Shown here: in pieces, positions 49,120 through 62,800 of the stretch | Position numbering within the stretch: the stretch's first letter is position 1 | Layout: the number at the start of each line of letters is the position of its first letter | From: Chrysogorgia sp. JL179-B06 | Lineage: Eukaryota > Cnidaria > Anthozoa > Scleralcyonacea > Chrysogorgiidae | Length of the DNA stretch: 64,000 bases | Direction: 5' to 3' | Assembly: GCA_035772405.1 (NCBI GenBank) | Contig: JAYKKM010000193.1 | Location: 2,317,501 to 2,381,500, forward strand | Position numbers and translations under genes: made by a program | The notes under the pieces: model-generated | Seen by the model: the letters and a program-made list of their open reading frames with translations, nothing else | What the model was told of the DNA's origin: nothing | The model's database searches: none

Positions 49120-49624
49120 GTTTCACAATATTTGTATTTTCCCTGTAATCTTTGAATTTAGTTTTGGACATTCCCTTATGCTCTGTTGACGTAAGATTTA
49201 TGTCAATACTATTTCCATCGACCAGCGTTGATCAGCGGAATAAGTTACACCATTTTTTGACTATATGCAAGTCATTATAAAAGGTTGGGAACGATCGGCG
49301 CCGCCTTGAAAAAAACGCAAAGGAAAGAGGACCCATTTGACGTATTAGGAGCATTATACAATAGTCTCAATACTCTTACAACAATATATTCTTAATTTTA
49401 TTTATAAAACTAATTACAGTTTCATTATAAGATAAAGCCTACTACATATATTACCACTATGTCTATGAACAAAAAACTATTGATTTAAAAAAGAAAAAAA
49501 CGTAAAACTATACTTAACATATCAAAGCTTCTAATTTCCTGTGGTAATGAATTATACTTGTTTATATATTATATATAATATATATTAATTATATATGTTA
49601 TACTTGTTTATTTTACGCTTTGTA

Positions 49625-49954
49625 TTAAAGTGCATATAACGTCTGTGGGGATTTAACATATTTGTAATCTATGGATTCTCCTGAGATAAATTGTAATATA
49701 TCTTGTCAGCTGAAAATTTCATCTTCATAGACTTTTTTGCTGTTAAAGTTGACGGAAATGATGTCATAGCGGGCATCTGTCTATATGAAAACCTCTTTAC
49801 AGATTCCCGCTATGACGTCATTTCCGTCAACTTTAACAGCAAAAAAGTCTATGAAGATGAAATTTTCAGCTGACAAGATATATTACAATTTATCTCAGGA
49901 GAATCCATAGATTACAAATATGTTAAATTCCCACAGATGTTATAGGCACTTTAA
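49625..49954. repeat. palindromic MITE with TTAA flanks (family B, copy 2)
   Basis: Same element as at 156-482, with nearly identical arms, inside a larger TIR element (48411-50111). High arm identity suggests recent activity. Confidence 0.85.
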
Positions 49955-50111
49955 TGTCAAAATGGCAACATCGCTTTGGGGGTTTTTTGAAAGGTGCGCG
50001 AAATTAAAGCTGAGCGAATATATCGTGTTTAGGGCGCGCGAAATTAAATCGCGCGAATTTAAGACTGAGCGAAAATGAGTACTAAGCGAATATTAATACA
50101 AGCAAGGTAGC

Positions 50112-50789
50112 TTAGACAAACCAGTACTTCTAATTAAAGGAGGATGTTTTGAGAAGAGAAACCAGTGAAAATTAACAAACATAGCAAATTAAATAATTGA
50201 GCTGAAAATATTTACCGAACAAGACACCGGAATTTAAAGGCATACGGGAAACCCATCCTTGGCTATTTTCACACTAAAATTCTACTAATAAAATTGCGGT
50301 ATCCAATATTTTAACTTTAATATGAATAGCTATTTAATAAAACATTGATTGCGGCTTGTCTCAAGGGGATTACTACTTTCATATCAGTTCAGGAAATCGA
50401 TATATAGGATCATAAAAACGAACTATCCATTATTGCAAGTCACGCAAATTCTATATATAATTGAACTATTCTTTAATACTTAACGAAGAAAAATAAAAAA
50501 TGCCCAATTAATAGTCGCAAATCGGATACAGCAACATCCTGATTTGCATAAACTTTTGCTAATTCTATTTACTCACTAAAATTAGCTTGAGTCAGCAAAA
50601 TAGTCGGTAAATCTAGATGTGTTCGTAGTTTAAATAATATATTCAGGTTGGCTGTATGGGATTTAAATTTAAGTAAAAGTTTAAGTAAATATACACGCTC
50701 ATCCGCTCATATTATATTAGCCCCCCACAGGATAAAACTTATGGGGGCGGTCGCCTCGAGTGTGCCCACGCTTTCACGACCCCATGGCT
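50112..50789. other. intergenic sequence, nothing recognised
   Basis: AT-rich, no repeat partner noticed in the window. Confidence 0.5.
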
Positions 50790-51118
50790 CTAGCTAAGCT
50801 GCTCGTTCTGGCTCTGTAACGGGCCACTCGCTCGTTCTGCCTCTGTAACGGGCCACTCGCTATAAGTGCTTGTTCTGGTTCTGTAATGGGCCACTCGTTC
50901 TGGCTCTGTAACGGGCCACTCGCTGTAAGTGCTTGTTCTGGTTCTGTAATGAGCCACTCCCTCGTTCTGGTTCTGTAACGGGCCACTCGCTATAAGTGCT
51001 TGTTCTGGTTCTGAAACGGGCCACTCGCTATAAGTGCTTGTTCTGTTCTGTAATGGGCCACTCGCTCGTTCTGGCTCTGTAAGTCCTTCTAACGGCCACT
51101 CGCTATAAGTGCTCGTTC
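50790..51118. repeat. minisatellite (GGGCCACTCGCTATAAGTGC)
   Basis: About ten imperfect units built from CTCGTTCTGGCTCTGTAACG and GGGCCACTCGCTATAAGTGC. Repetitive ORFs over it are spurious. Confidence 0.9.
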
Positions 51119-51127
51119 ATGCATTCG

Positions 51128-51345
51128 TTAAAGTGCCACAACGATCACATTTTTACCTATCGATATTTTTACGTATTTATAAAGCAGAGCTTCTAAATAT
51201 TACTCGGTCGAAACCGTTTTGCGATTCGACGTCGATGGCAAGTATTATTTTTCTTACTCCGAATCTGGAGTTGTTATGTCCGCCATTAATCGTTCATGTT
51301 CCTGACCAGCGTAACGAAGTGACGTCAGATTCTCAACGCGAAGTT
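51128..51345. repeat. family A MITE, truncated copy
   Basis: Begins TTAAAGTGCCACAACGATC and follows the 10750 copy to AATCTCAACGCGAAG-type sequence, then diverges. Confidence 0.75.
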
Positions 51346-52517
51346 TTCATTGTTCTGTGTAAATTTCAGTGAAACGCGCATATTCCCTTCAATTTCTGAC
51401 TTGCCATATAAAAAATCTGACCCCCTCAAGAAAAATTGCTGGTTCATGCCATAAACGCGAGCCAAATTATATTGCTATAGCAAACTGTTAATGGTAATAG
51501 TTGAAATACACCAAACTCATTCGACCAATTTGGTTAACCTCAAATTTATTAATAAATCATTTCTATAACACCATTAATATTACAACCAGTTTAACTAGAC
51601 TAGCTCAAACCTTTTAAATCAAGAGCCATAATAAAAACTACAACAATAATATTTTGAAATCGATTTTCCTGACGTTTCGTTTCAACTACTAGCAATATCA
51701 TCAGAGTAGTTTGAATGATTAGAATGAATGTCTACTCTTTCATAATGAAACCCAAATTAAATATTCTTTTATATGTATTTAAATTAGCCTTTCTGGCCTC
51801 GTCCGTGTGTTTGTAATTCCAAAGAATCTTTGCTTTGTAACGAGGCCAGAAAGGATAATATACATGCATATAAAAGAATATTAAAACTGGCCGCCACTAT
51901 GAAAGTCCAAATATAAACGGACACTTCGGAACCGAAGTTTACTGTCCCTTATTTGGAGGTGTCCTCTGTTTAGAGATTAATTAATTAATAAATAATTATT
52001 TAATAATTAATAATTATATCAGTGTCTGTCCGAGGTTCCACTGTATATACTTACAGACTATTAAGATAAAATGTTATATATATAACAAGTTAGATAAAGT
52101 GTATATATATATATAAAGTAAATGCGTTTGAACCTAGGAGTATCAGATGTGTGAAGTTGAACATCCAGGTTGTTGTAGTATAATATATATATTTCGTTTC
52201 TAAAATCTTGGCAGTTCACCACATTTTCGCTTTGCTATATATTCTTGTTGTAGTCTTTATTATGGCTCTTCATTTAAACGTTTTGAGCTGAGCTCTATAT
52301 TCATTTTTACGCATACGATTTCCGCACGGATAATCAATTGCCGCGATTATCAGTCAACTAGTAATTTTGCGTTTCCGAATTTCCTTTTTTAGGTGGCCCC
52401 TTGATGTCAAACCTGTATCCGATTCAGCGTCAAATTATTCGTTACGTAAGATATTTTTGGATGACATGCAACGAATCCCTCGAGATTAAAAAATAAAGGT
52501 CCATGAAAAGATGTATC
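51346..52517. other. intergenic sequence downstream of ACLY
   Basis: Holds a decayed hammerhead-like string near 51669-51705 (CTGATGA and GAAACGTC on minus with poor stems) and AT-rich runs. No gene. Confidence 0.45.
52256..52261 (-). terminator. possible ACLY polyadenylation signal
   Basis: AATAAA on the minus strand about 600 bp past the ACLY stop. No closer canonical hexamer was noticed, and the stretch between carries MITE fragments, so this is tentative. Confidence 0.25.
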
Positions 52518-52821
52518 CACTGATTTCTAAATAAAGACTGGATCGAGCAACTATTGTTCAGAAAATGAAGCCAGAAGTCCATCTTGTTTATCAATAAGGT
52601 TTCAATAGGATACACGGTAAGTACTTCATCTTGCAGGATATAGCGAACAAGAACCACTAAACAAGAGATTAACGGGAATTTTGTCACTTAAAATAACCGC
52701 TAACCCCAAAACAACTTAGACCCTAACCCCCCCGCATAATGAGTTTGCTAACCTTAATCTCTTGTTTAGTGGTATGGGTTCGCTATATCGCTGCAAGATG
52801 AAGTACTTATGGGATACACGA
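52518..52821. repeat. MITE fragment and hairpin downstream of ACLY
   Basis: 52518-52580 is the truncated left end of the CACTGATCTC family. 52608-52675 and 52757-52821 are inverted copies (AAGTACTTCATCTTGCAG; ACTAAACAAGAGATTAA). Confidence 0.7.
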
Positions 52822-52859
52822 TCCACACCGCTGACTGCATTAAACCCCTAATACAATTA

Positions 52860-52969
52860 TCACTCAAACCCAGCTTGGTGTTCAAGATGGTCAGGAAGTA
52901 AATAAGTTATGTCGTCCCACGGATGACGATACAATCCTTGCTTGAGCCGTTTCTGATCTAAATAATGTC
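52860..52969 (-). CDS. ACLY: ACLY last exon with stop codon
   Basis: Acceptor TTTTCTTCAG, then [20 protein letters not shown] and a divergent tail LEHQAGFE before TGA at 52862-52860. The tail is a few residues longer than in vertebrates (PEHMSM). Downstream sequence is soon MITE-derived (hairpin at 52608-52821). Confidence 0.97.
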
Positions 52970-55900
52970 CTGAAGAAAAGAACAAATTAATGAGACGTCG
53001 AGTACACAGAAAGATGGGGGAATGGAACCCATGCATAAACGTCCGGTGGACGACGGGGACATGAAATGTACAATGAACTGTCAAAATGAACGAACGAGAG
53101 ACAGACAAGGTCGTTTACAGTTTTTGAGTTGGTCCATTTGTTTCAGAGAGATCTCTCTTTAAACATTACTATTTGCAAGAAAAAATCGTAAATAAATGAG
53201 GCCTGGGACGAGCCATCTGTGACATAGCTTAACAGTCACTGATCTCTAAATAAAGACTGGATCGAGCAACTATTGTTCAGAAAATGAAGCCGGAAGTCCG
53301 CCAAGGGAAGGGACCAACTGAGAATCCTATGAGGTTTTTTGATGGTTTATGTGCTCTTACCATCGACAAAATAAAATAATATTACTATAAAGAGGACCAG
53401 AAAACATTTTTCAAATTACTGGGTAAAACGATTCATCGCCTACCTACAGATTTACTGCGACTTTGGTCCCTTAGCAATGGCCGCCGTTGGCGCTAATTAT
53501 CCAGTGAGAGAAGCCTAATATGAGACGTCAAATTAGGTTGAAGATTTTATGCATTTAATGTTAACAAAGAAACTATATTGGCCAGACACTAAACCTATTT
53601 TGCTAGCGTCACAGTTTGATTTGCTTGCAAACTCGGAGTTTCTAATGATCTCTCGTTAATTTACATTACGCAAATATGCAGGCTTCAAAATCAGCTCATC
53701 AGATACAATAGAAAGTTCAATCCAGTCTTTATTTAGAGATCAGTGTTAACGGTGCGATAGGGACATACCGTACGTATTCCATATATGGAAGGTTCCAAAT
53801 AAAGAGCACATACATTGCCCTAACGAGCATATACATTGCCCTGATGAGCAAATACATTGCCCTCGTACCAGCCTCCTAGTTAATTGGATTGTAACTACCC
53901 CAAAACAACAAAGATCATAACCCTAACCCCCGCCTAACGAGTTTTCTAAACCTAAGCCCCCGCCTAGCGAGCTTTACGACACGACCCATTTTGAAGCCGC
54001 ACCCTCGACTCCGGGTGAAGTTTCGGCAGTAAAATTCGAAATTAAAATCGGCTGTTATTTCTAAAATAAAGCATTATCGTAAGAGTTAGGTCAGTATTAG
54101 GTTCGGGGTTAGGACTATGTTTTGAATTCGGGATACTTATGTGAAACGTCATCCTCGACTCCCTTACTTGGAGTCCTTAATAAGTAGACTCATACGAAGG
54201 ACTAATAATAATAATAATAATAACTTTAATATTTATAAAGCGCAAAATACATATAAATATGATCTAATGCGCTGTACATTAATACAATTAAAACTAGAAA
54301 AAATTATATAAAAATAAAATACTATGAATTATAAGCTAATCTAAAAAAGTGTGTTTTAAGAGCTGATTTAAAATTATTAAAATTATCCTCAACTCTAAGT
54401 TGATTTGGAAGAGAGTTCCACAGAGCTGGGGCAGCCGCAGTGAACGATCTGTCTCCTGTTGTCTTTCGTGTTCTTGTAGTTGGTGGCGCAAGTAGACGTT
54501 CATTGTTGCTTCGTAGACTATAATTCGAGTGCACTTTAGGACCAATTAATTCACTAATATAAGGCGGGGCATAACCGTGTAAGGCCTTAAAAGTAATTAA
54601 AACTACCTTAAACATAATACGGAACTTAACTGGTAACCAATGTAACTCATACATAATTGGAGTAATGTGACAGAAGCGAGGTGCATTCGAGATCAGCCTA
54701 GCAGCCGCATTTTGCACCCGTTGCAGCCTGTTAATCTGGGTGGCTGGCAGGCCATAGAGCAGACTGTTGCAATAATCCAGACGCCCAATGACTAATGCTA
54801 AAATTAACGCCTGTGAAGACTGGTATGTAAGGTATTTTCTGATGCGCCTGATATTATGCAAAGTATAGTATTAGACTAAGCATGTAGAATTAGAAATTGA
54901 CTGTTAAACGCATACGCTCAGGGCACGTGCCCCAGGGCCCCGCTCAAATTTGAAACGCAGGGAAAAATCAGACCACAAAAGCAAAAAATCATCTAAAAAA
55001 CTAAAAATCTTGAAATATTTTACAAAAATATTTACAAAAACTAAAATTAACATTTAACAATATAATACTAACTTATTTTGCGGGATTTTCGAAGAGCGAA
55101 ATCTTCAACTACACAGGTAAAGTCAATTTTCCGAAGGATGTCACTTCGATGGACATTAGGGAAAGTACGCTCCTCCTCTTTTGCGCCATTGTTGAGCGCA
55201 GCTCATTCTTAATAAGCTTTAGGCTTGAAAACCTACGTTCGCCACTACAGTTAGAAACCATAAGTAAATTCGCAGAGTGATCTCAACATTTGGGAAAGTG
55301 GGTGCGAGTCCCTGTTTGACGAGAAGGCGAAACATGTTGAGTTCTTTGCTGGCATCTGTGTCGGTGTAACAAGTTTGCTTCACAACTGGAGTTCGCAGCA
55401 TGGATGCAAATTGTACAAGTTCGTCAGCAAGTAGCTCCTCCAGATCGTTCATGTACGTATGAACCAATTGTTCAGAGGCTTGTTGGAGTTCCTGTTCATT
55501 GAGATCTTCCAAACTCGCGAGGAAACCGAGCAACCGACACACCTGACCTCACTGTACGCTCCAATGCGGTCGGATATCGCGCTCGTTAATTTGTCGATGA
55601 TAAGATTAGTAACTGATAAACGATACTACTGTTCCCATGCAGCGCAGCCCCAGAGACCCCACAATCTAAATTTGCCCCATGGGTCTTTAATCCGCCCTTG
55701 CGCTCAGTAACGAGTTAACAATCCCAATAATTGCGTACATACAGTGGGTTGGAAACAGTGCAATGTTTCCCTCGGCAGAAAGAAACATTGAGTTTGTTGA
55801 ACAACACGTGACCATGATTTGACCAATAAGATTTCATCTTTGGCAAAGGAAAGTCTTTGGTATATAACAAAACAAAATACACACTGACGAATAACTCTCA

Positions 55901-56772
55901 TGAGAGACTTCTATCCCTGATGTGACGTCACGTAAGGTAATTAACAGACCCTTTGCAACTTGCAAAATAGCGCTTTTTGGCAATGTTTGAAGAGAGATAT
56001 ATCGGAAACAAATGGACCAAATAAAAAACTATAAAATAACGTATCAGCTATTTTTGCATCCTCTACAAAATACAAACAACACACTGTCCAGGGCGTATAA
56101 GCACTTCAACAAATTAATGGATTTCCAGTCTTGTTGGAAATAACCTCGCTCTGGATTAAAGCGTGAAGAATACGCCTAAAAAAAAACTAGAGTTTACAAA
56201 TCTTTCTGGTTCTTACCAATGAAGCCTATGGAACGACCGAGAACAAACAAACCATTCAGCGCTCCAATGGCAACAAACTCATCCGCTTCTTCCCTTAAAA
56301 CAAAGAAAGACGCATTGTAAAAACACGACCTCAGACGAAACCAAAATAGAAGAGGGTATGACAACTTTTTTCGAATGCAATTGTTCCTATATTACTTTGT
56401 TTGGATTTTCATTGATTACCTTGGAAATTTGGAAAATGTCATTACAACTCTTCTAGGAAATTTGGAAATCCTCCAAATTTCTTCTTTAATTATTCTAATT
56501 TCCTGGTCTGTGCTGTGCTATATTGCAGTACACCAGCGTTTCAGGTTTTTGTGAAAGGGTCTGGAGAATGAAATTGATGACCCGGAGAATCAGGGCCAAA
56601 GGCCCTGCATGGTCCGGACTTTTTTTGAAATTCAGAAGAAAAAAATGCAATACATGTTTATCAATCTAAAATTTGCATATTGGCCGCCATATTGAATTCT
56701 ACCGCGCTGGAGTCTGGTAATGGTAGATCCCAGACTCCAGTGCGCCGTAGAATTCAATATAGAATTCAACAG

Positions 56773-56850
<78 letters not shown>

Positions 56851-59800
56851 TCAGTGGACTACACAAGCTGCGTTGTACATTTACCTGGTGAACGATCCAC
56901 AATGGCGGAGAAGGTCGACCAGACAGACTGCTATGCATCCATCAACGTTTAATATTAAGTTTGGTTTCTAAGGAAAAAACACAATTATATAGATTACGTT
57001 GGAAAGATCATTTTATTCATTCAGATAAGACTGCCTAAACCGGTGGTCGAATCCTAAATGTACTAAACCTGCCCGTGAGATTGAGGAAATGTTGAAAACA
57101 AGTTGATTTAACCACGGGACTTCAAGGTTATAACCTTTTAACTACTTCTCCTAGCATTATGTAGCCTACATTGATAGAAATCTCTGGTCAAGAGGTTTAT
57201 TTTAATGTATAATACAAGGTTTTAGCATTAAAGTGAAAATGAATCGAAAATTAAGTTTGTCTTATTTGAAAGAACTCTTAAAGAGTGAGTGTCAACCGTC
57301 GTGCATTGCGCGTTTGTGTTTATCTTTCCGTACGATATCAAAGTGTTTTTGAAGTGCTTTGTTGCCAACTTGATGTGGTATAAATACTTCGGAAATTCGC
57401 CGAGTCTTTTCAGAAAACCCTACAGAGGCTTTCTTATTCATCCACAATCCAAATACATCGACTTGGAACCTGATTTTTTTTGTTTGAACCTCGTCACTTG
57501 GTCTTCCACGCTCCGCGTCAGTGAAGGCTGACATAATTCGAAACCAAAGTCAAGAAAACGTCGAGTTTTGTGAAAAATGCAGAAATAATTACTTTCTAAG
57601 GTATATCTTCTTTCAATTAAAAGACAAAATGAATAATTTATATCAAGGATTGGCAAGATATTTACGGATGCAGTTCCCTAAGGGAATTTCGTGCTTCGAA
57701 AAATGGCCGACCGAGCGTGCAATGCGTCACGGTTGACACTCACTCTTTAAAACAATGAGGAATAACAATTTACCGCTCTTCTATATTTGATTTAGTTCTT
57801 GAAATATTTAGACTTACAGTAGGTGATATTCAAATGAGATAATCTATGACGTAGCAAGTTGTAAACAACATTAGAGATTATTGAACGAAATCACTTAAAG
57901 CTTGTCTTTCGTGTTTTGTTTCATGAACTGTAGCAATTACAAAGTTTTGAGTGATTTTGTTTAATAATATTGGAAAGATATACATGATTTTCCAATGTTG
58001 TGTACAAGTTTCTACGTCAGATCAGCTCATTTGAATAGCACATAAGTCTAAATATCTCAAGAACTGAGTGAAATATGGAAGAGCTGTAAGTTGTTATTCC
58101 TCATTGTTTTAAGAGTTCTTTCAAATCAGACAAACTTAATTTTCGGAAAAAAGTAATTACTTTTTATTTAATATACAATGGTCGATATTTTTTCGCATCG
58201 ATCAATTTCATATTTTCGCCTGATTTTTTCAACATCGTTGTAAGTCGGCTAAAAACACACATATAACATTTTAAGCCAATTTGGTGAATTATTTCCTACA
58301 TTTCTAAACACGGTGATGTTTTACCTTTTTGACTCACATGCATAGAAAGTATTGTGTTTGTGGTGTATAAATAGCTTGCGTATATATTTAAAAGTATGAG
58401 CTCCCGTGCGGGTGGACCGGTGCGGGTGGGATCTCTGCAGACTCTGCTCAAGGTAACCCTTATACCGTAACCTCTCGTTGAGGGGGGTAGGGGGGAGCAG
58501 AGAAGGGGGTTCATTTGTTCTCATTTTTACTTTGTTAAACTGTTATTACATTGATTATTTTCAATTCAACATTTAATAAACGGCTTTTCTTTTGACGCTT
58601 TTCTTCAATTATTTTCAGTTTACCTGTTATTACTGCTTAACTCTTTCCTGTCCGGCTGAAAAACATCCAAAATTGAACTACCTCTTTGTTCTATTGATAT
58701 CTCGGGAAATATCCATAACTGTTGCGAAACCTATACATTTTCTGAAAGCCCAATAAACCGGCTGTTACCAATGCTTTTGAATTTTCCGAACAAGACACAT
58801 TATAAAGTTGTAAAGGTTTTACTGTGCAAGCTGTGTTAAGTTGTCAATACTCAGAAAAACTCTGAGCACCAGACAGGACTCGAACCCAGCTAACACAGCT
58901 TGCACAGTAAAACCTTTAAGACACATTATGTTAATATAAATCAGCATTAATTATCATAAATCAGGTTGAAAAACTTCCATTTTTCTAGAAAAGGCCATCT
59001 TGCACATCCGCGTAGCATCATGAAAATTCAAAATGCCACCAATCGCAGAGTTGTTTATGAAATCAAATCAAATTTGGCGTGTGAGTGGATCTCATGTCCC
59101 TGGCGCTTGTCGAATTTCAATTTTTAATCTTGCGTTACCGTGTGCCGTTTTTTTCGATTGACGACTTCGGGGTCTTCTATGACCCCTTTTGACTGGTCCG
59201 GACAGGAAAGAGTTAACTTAATTTTACATATTTGTCAAATATCCTTAATTTGTGCCAAATATCAAATTAAAACCCTGGCGAAATGATATTTGGTGTGTAA
59301 ATTTCATGCTTCGAACTAAAGAGAAACATTTTGTCACTTATTTTTTCAGCTATAACATTTTAACTACCAAAATTATGCACTATACATTAATAGATAGATC
59401 TTGTCAAAAGGATTATTTTAACATATAAATTTATCTTACGATTAGTGTTATGATTAGGGTTGCAATTAAGGTTAGGATTATGGTTAGGATTAGGATGACA
59501 AGTTATTCATTTCTTAGTAACCGATGGTAGAAAATGAGTAGACTTTCACTGTTCTGTTCAGTGCACTGACTGGTACTGTATTATATATTATATATTATAT
59601 ACTGGTACTGACTGGTACAAAAATTAAACAGTTTGGGCTATTTAATTACTTTTTTAATAATTTGTCTTATTGAACAATGAAATTCAGCCAACAGACGTTT
59701 TTAGTTTAAAGGCTCCCAGAGTTAGTGTGCACTGAAAATCGTTTTGAGATTAGCAAACGAACAGGTTACTCATTATCTGCACTATACGATTTTATAGTTA

Positions 59801-62800
59801 TTAAGATTAAGTTAACATTAAGCGGGCGAAGGTTTGTTGCATACACGTATTTCTAACAAAATAAATGTAGTGTACGCAGGCTACCCGCGGGCGCATAAAG
59901 CAAACATGCCGGAGCAAGTAGACTTTCATATTTGTTCTGTGTGTATGGATATTACAAATTATGCATGTTCTCGTTAACTTTCGTCTTTACCTTCGAACAC
60001 AAAACGGGGAATGCAAACACGGGGAATGCAAAACGGGGAACACAACACGGGGATTAGCGGGGCATTGGGCATACAATTTGATCCCCGGTAGCCGGGGGAT
60101 TAGACTGGATTGGCTCACCGTCGGTGTAACGTTTTTAACAGTGGAAAACAGCTTTTTTATTCAGCAAGATACGTCTTTTATTATTGTTTAAGCGTTTATT
60201 TAAACCATAGAAAGGTTGCTTGAATAATTTTCATGCTTGTAAAGTCCTAAAATATTGTTTTTTACGGATTTTTGCATGCAATGTCAATGTGTTTTAATAC
60301 GAACAAAAAGTGATTGTCAAATTCCCATATATATAAATTTTTTCTCATTAGCCTATTTTTGTAAAATGGTACGATTGCAAATGGTTTGTTTTGAGCTTTT
60401 TGCACAAAACACTCGGTCAACATCTTGTTTAATAGTTGATACTATCACTAGTGTAAATAGAGAATTGTGTAAAACCTTTTGATATTTATTTTATTGTATA
60501 ATAGTATACAATGTGCAAATAACAAAATCCAGCGTTCTGATAAATCTCTAATATAAAATCTTCTACATGCGACGTGCAACACAGGGCCGGGCATTAGACC
60601 AACTAAAATGGCCTCGCATAGCGGGGAATTAGCTCTCATTAAAACCAGCAAATGTATAATCCCTGCCTAATCCCCGGGGTTGGGGGTTCACATTGACTAG
60701 TGCATAACTAACCAGGTTTAGAACGAAATAATTTTAACTGACACTGTATGATAATTACCTTGGCTGTGGTCACCTTTTCCACACTCAGCGCAAAATTTAG
60801 AATGTCAGTCGAAGGGAAGTTGGCGAGAGCAAATTCTTTGATAATTACTACGCGTTTGTCTGGGTTGTTAATCTGTGAACATATCAATATAATAAACAAT
60901 AAAATAAATCAATCGATGATTTGTGGGAAAACGTACTTTTGCAACATCACATTATTATACGATGAACAGATTTGTACAAACTGCCAAACGGACAAAAATG
61001 TAAATTATATAAAAGTTAATATATATTTAAAATTATATCTTTCGGACTACGTGTCCATCGTAAAAATCAGGGTAAAATGGATTAAATTATAGAAATTTTA
61101 CAACTAAAATAAGATTTTTACAGGATTCTTTTGAGAAAATTAGTTTTGCCATTAGTGCTGCCACGTAACAAAAGGACTAACTGAGTGAAAGAAACACAGT
61201 AATAAATAGAAACGGCAATAGGTAATGGTGCTTACGATAGGTCAAGTTGATCTGAAGAAGTTGACACTCCGAAAAGTATAAGTATGTTATTTACCGGATG
61301 GGAGGTCAGTATGGAAAATTATTTGCCCGAGTATTATCACTTGAGTTACTTTAGTTCGGTAAAACTGCATTATTTGAATAAGGAAAGAAAAACAAACCAA
61401 AATACTTTAGTTTTTGTATAATATATAGTTATTTCCAGCTTAGTTGAAACAAATTCTGTGTTTATTTTCCATTTTCCATTTAATAATAAAGCAAAAATCG
61501 CATTTAGGGTTCCATGACCATTGTCAGATATCGCAAAAACCGCCCGCTCAGGCAGCCAATAAAAAAACGTTGCCCTGAGTTTTGACTGTACGGACCTCGG
61601 CCTTCGGTCCGCGAAGTCAAGATTTCGGACAACGTTTTCCCAGTACGGACCGAACTAGCAAAAATTGTAAGAAAAAGTGAGTATACATTGTGAGATTTGA
61701 CGGTTGTTGCTTTATTATATAAAAAACGGTGTTTGATAAGGAGGTCCCGCCAATAACAAATTCAATAGTCAAACACAGATCTCAAACTCATTAATAATTC
61801 ACGAACCAAAAACAAATAAAATCAACTCCGTGACGGACAACTAGATATGTGATCTTAATTAGCATAGGATTTTGACGATTTCAACCTCAAATTTCTCTGT
61901 AAATACTGACTTGTTTGACTTTGAGATGCCATTTCAAAGCCGACAATTCGGACTGGACTGGGTTTTGCGCGGACTGCAACTAATTGCGCGGACTGCAACT
62001 AATTGCGCGGACTTGAACTCCGGTCCAGTCCGCATTGTCGGCTTTGAAATATTACGTGAATTATGAAATAATTTGATAGCCTGCGTGGCGGCGTTAGGGG
62101 GAGAAGGAAGGGGAAGAAGGAAAGCGGAAAGGCGAATGGAAGAGGGAAAGGGAACGCCTGCACGAAAGACCCATGTTTTGCATTTCCACCCACATGAAGA
62201 ACTGTCAAAAACAACCAATCAGCGACTAGCGGGTTTTCCTCAATGATCACTTCAGGCCGAATCGTGGAATATCCATGTCTAAAACTCCGAGAAAAAGCTT
62301 GACTGTCCCGTTGGTAATACCATCAAAAAATTTTTTCCTTCCAGCAGCTCCCTCGTTGCAACTTTTTGTTCCTGTTTTAATTTAACCAGCAGCGAACTGA
62401 AGATCGGTTAAAGCTTTCAAAATAAATTCATCTCGCACACTGGTTTTTCTAAAGTCGCCATTTTGAAATGCTTATTTCCTGACAGGAAACCCTGAATACT
62501 AATGAGTTGAGTTAGCCAATCAGAATATAGCGTCTCCTGGCGGCCGCTGAAATCCAAAAACACGGGTCTTTCGTGCAGGCGTTCCCTTACGGCGCCACGC
62601 AAGCTAATAATTCGATAGAATTTGTGTCATGCCTTATTTTTCTTCGATAGAAATGGGGGTATTTTTATATAATAAACAGAACAAGCTAAACATAGCGATG
62701 TCTAAATACGAAAAACGATGACTATACAGTACACTGCAGAAGCCATCCATTGTTTATATAGGATTTATATTGCACACAACAGATTTATTACTACAGATTA

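Larger units (their letters stand above)
48411..50111. mobile_element. 1.7-kb DNA element with decayed zinc-finger ORF
   Basis: Ends TACCTTACTTGTATTAATATTCGCG and the reverse complement near 50090-50111 (GCGAATATTAATACAAGCAA), with many subterminal GCGCGAAATTAAA motifs. Holds the zinc-finger pseudogene and a nested family B MITE. Superfamily not determined. Confidence 0.6.

Noticed and set aside
50774..50986. 70-codon minus ORF
   Set aside because: Translation of a minisatellite.
56699..56971. ORFs on both strands across 56.7-57.0 kb
   Set aside because: Driven by the GACA microsatellite; the real coding part is the short ACLY exon 56885-56967 in another frame.
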